A stretch of DNA of 64,000 bases from Eledone cirrhosa (lineage: Eukaryota > Mollusca > Cephalopoda > Octopoda > Eledonidae): the NCBI GenBank assembly GCA_964016885.1, contig OZ024743.1:184708403-184772402 (forward strand). The letters are read 5' to 3'. How positions within the stretch are numbered: position 1 is the first letter of the stretch; each line of letters begins with the position of its first letter. A program made the position numbers and the translations under genes. Below are positions 63,931-64,000 of this stretch, piece after piece. Below the pieces are notes generated by a model, which worked only from the letters and a program-made list of their open reading frames with translations, ran no database searches and was not told where the DNA came from.

Positions 63931-64000
63931 GACAAAATCACAAGCTACAACACACATGATCACAAAAAACACAAATTTCTCAACTTGCAAGTGAATGCAG

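Overview
This is a repeat-packed stretch of an animal genome, most likely a cephalopod and probably an octopus. The evidence is: two spliced animal genes with long introns, many copies of the tRNA-derived SINE typical of cephalopods (its consensus end reads TCGATAAAATAAAGTACCAG...), long (TA)n tracts, and several LINE families whose 3' ends run into (ATG)n. There is no sign of a bacterial, viral or organellar segment, and no operons.

Two host genes, both on the minus strand, can be read from short exons with matching splice sites and phases. (1) A complete seven-exon gene for the proteasome regulator PI31 (PSMF1) runs from the start codon at 25521 to the stop at 9596 and predicts 252 residues. 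It has a palindromic CRE plus CCAAT motif just upstream and an AATAAA 81 bases after the stop. (2) The last five coding exons of a tumour protein D52 (TPD52) family gene lie between 61504 and 38995; its 5' exons are beyond the right edge. About 13.5 kb of repeats separate the two genes, and repeats fill the introns.

Layout. 0-4.3 kb: three head-to-tail Helitron-like elements inserted in an older palindromic repeat. 4.3-9.5 kb: mostly unrecognised AT-rich DNA, a TTAA-flanked MITE and a reverse-transcriptase (RT) remnant. 9.6-25.5 kb: PI31 with LINEs and SINEs in its introns. 25.5-39 kb: intergenic, with nested SINE and LINE insertions and a 1.85 kb inverted repeat between two near-identical LINE copies. 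39-61.5 kb: TPD52 exons; the single 17.4 kb intron at 40.7-58.0 kb holds two long RTE-like LINEs, a 2.7 kb palindrome, and a CR1-like LINE split by another RTE-like LINE. 61.5-64 kb: SINEs and a broken mariner transposase.

The most notable signals are: an RTE-like LINE family whose protein carries a C4HC3 (PHD-type) zinc finger between the RT and the C-terminal region, seen in several copies; a 3' end shared by these LINEs and short SINE-like repeats, which suggests that the LINEs mobilise them; a cluster of five long inverted repeats; a paralogous empty site that dates the Helitron array; TTAA-bounded MITEs resembling piggyBac derivatives; and four remnants of an RT family I cannot assign to a clade. 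All calls come from reading the sequence. Family names rest on remembered motifs and no database search was run.
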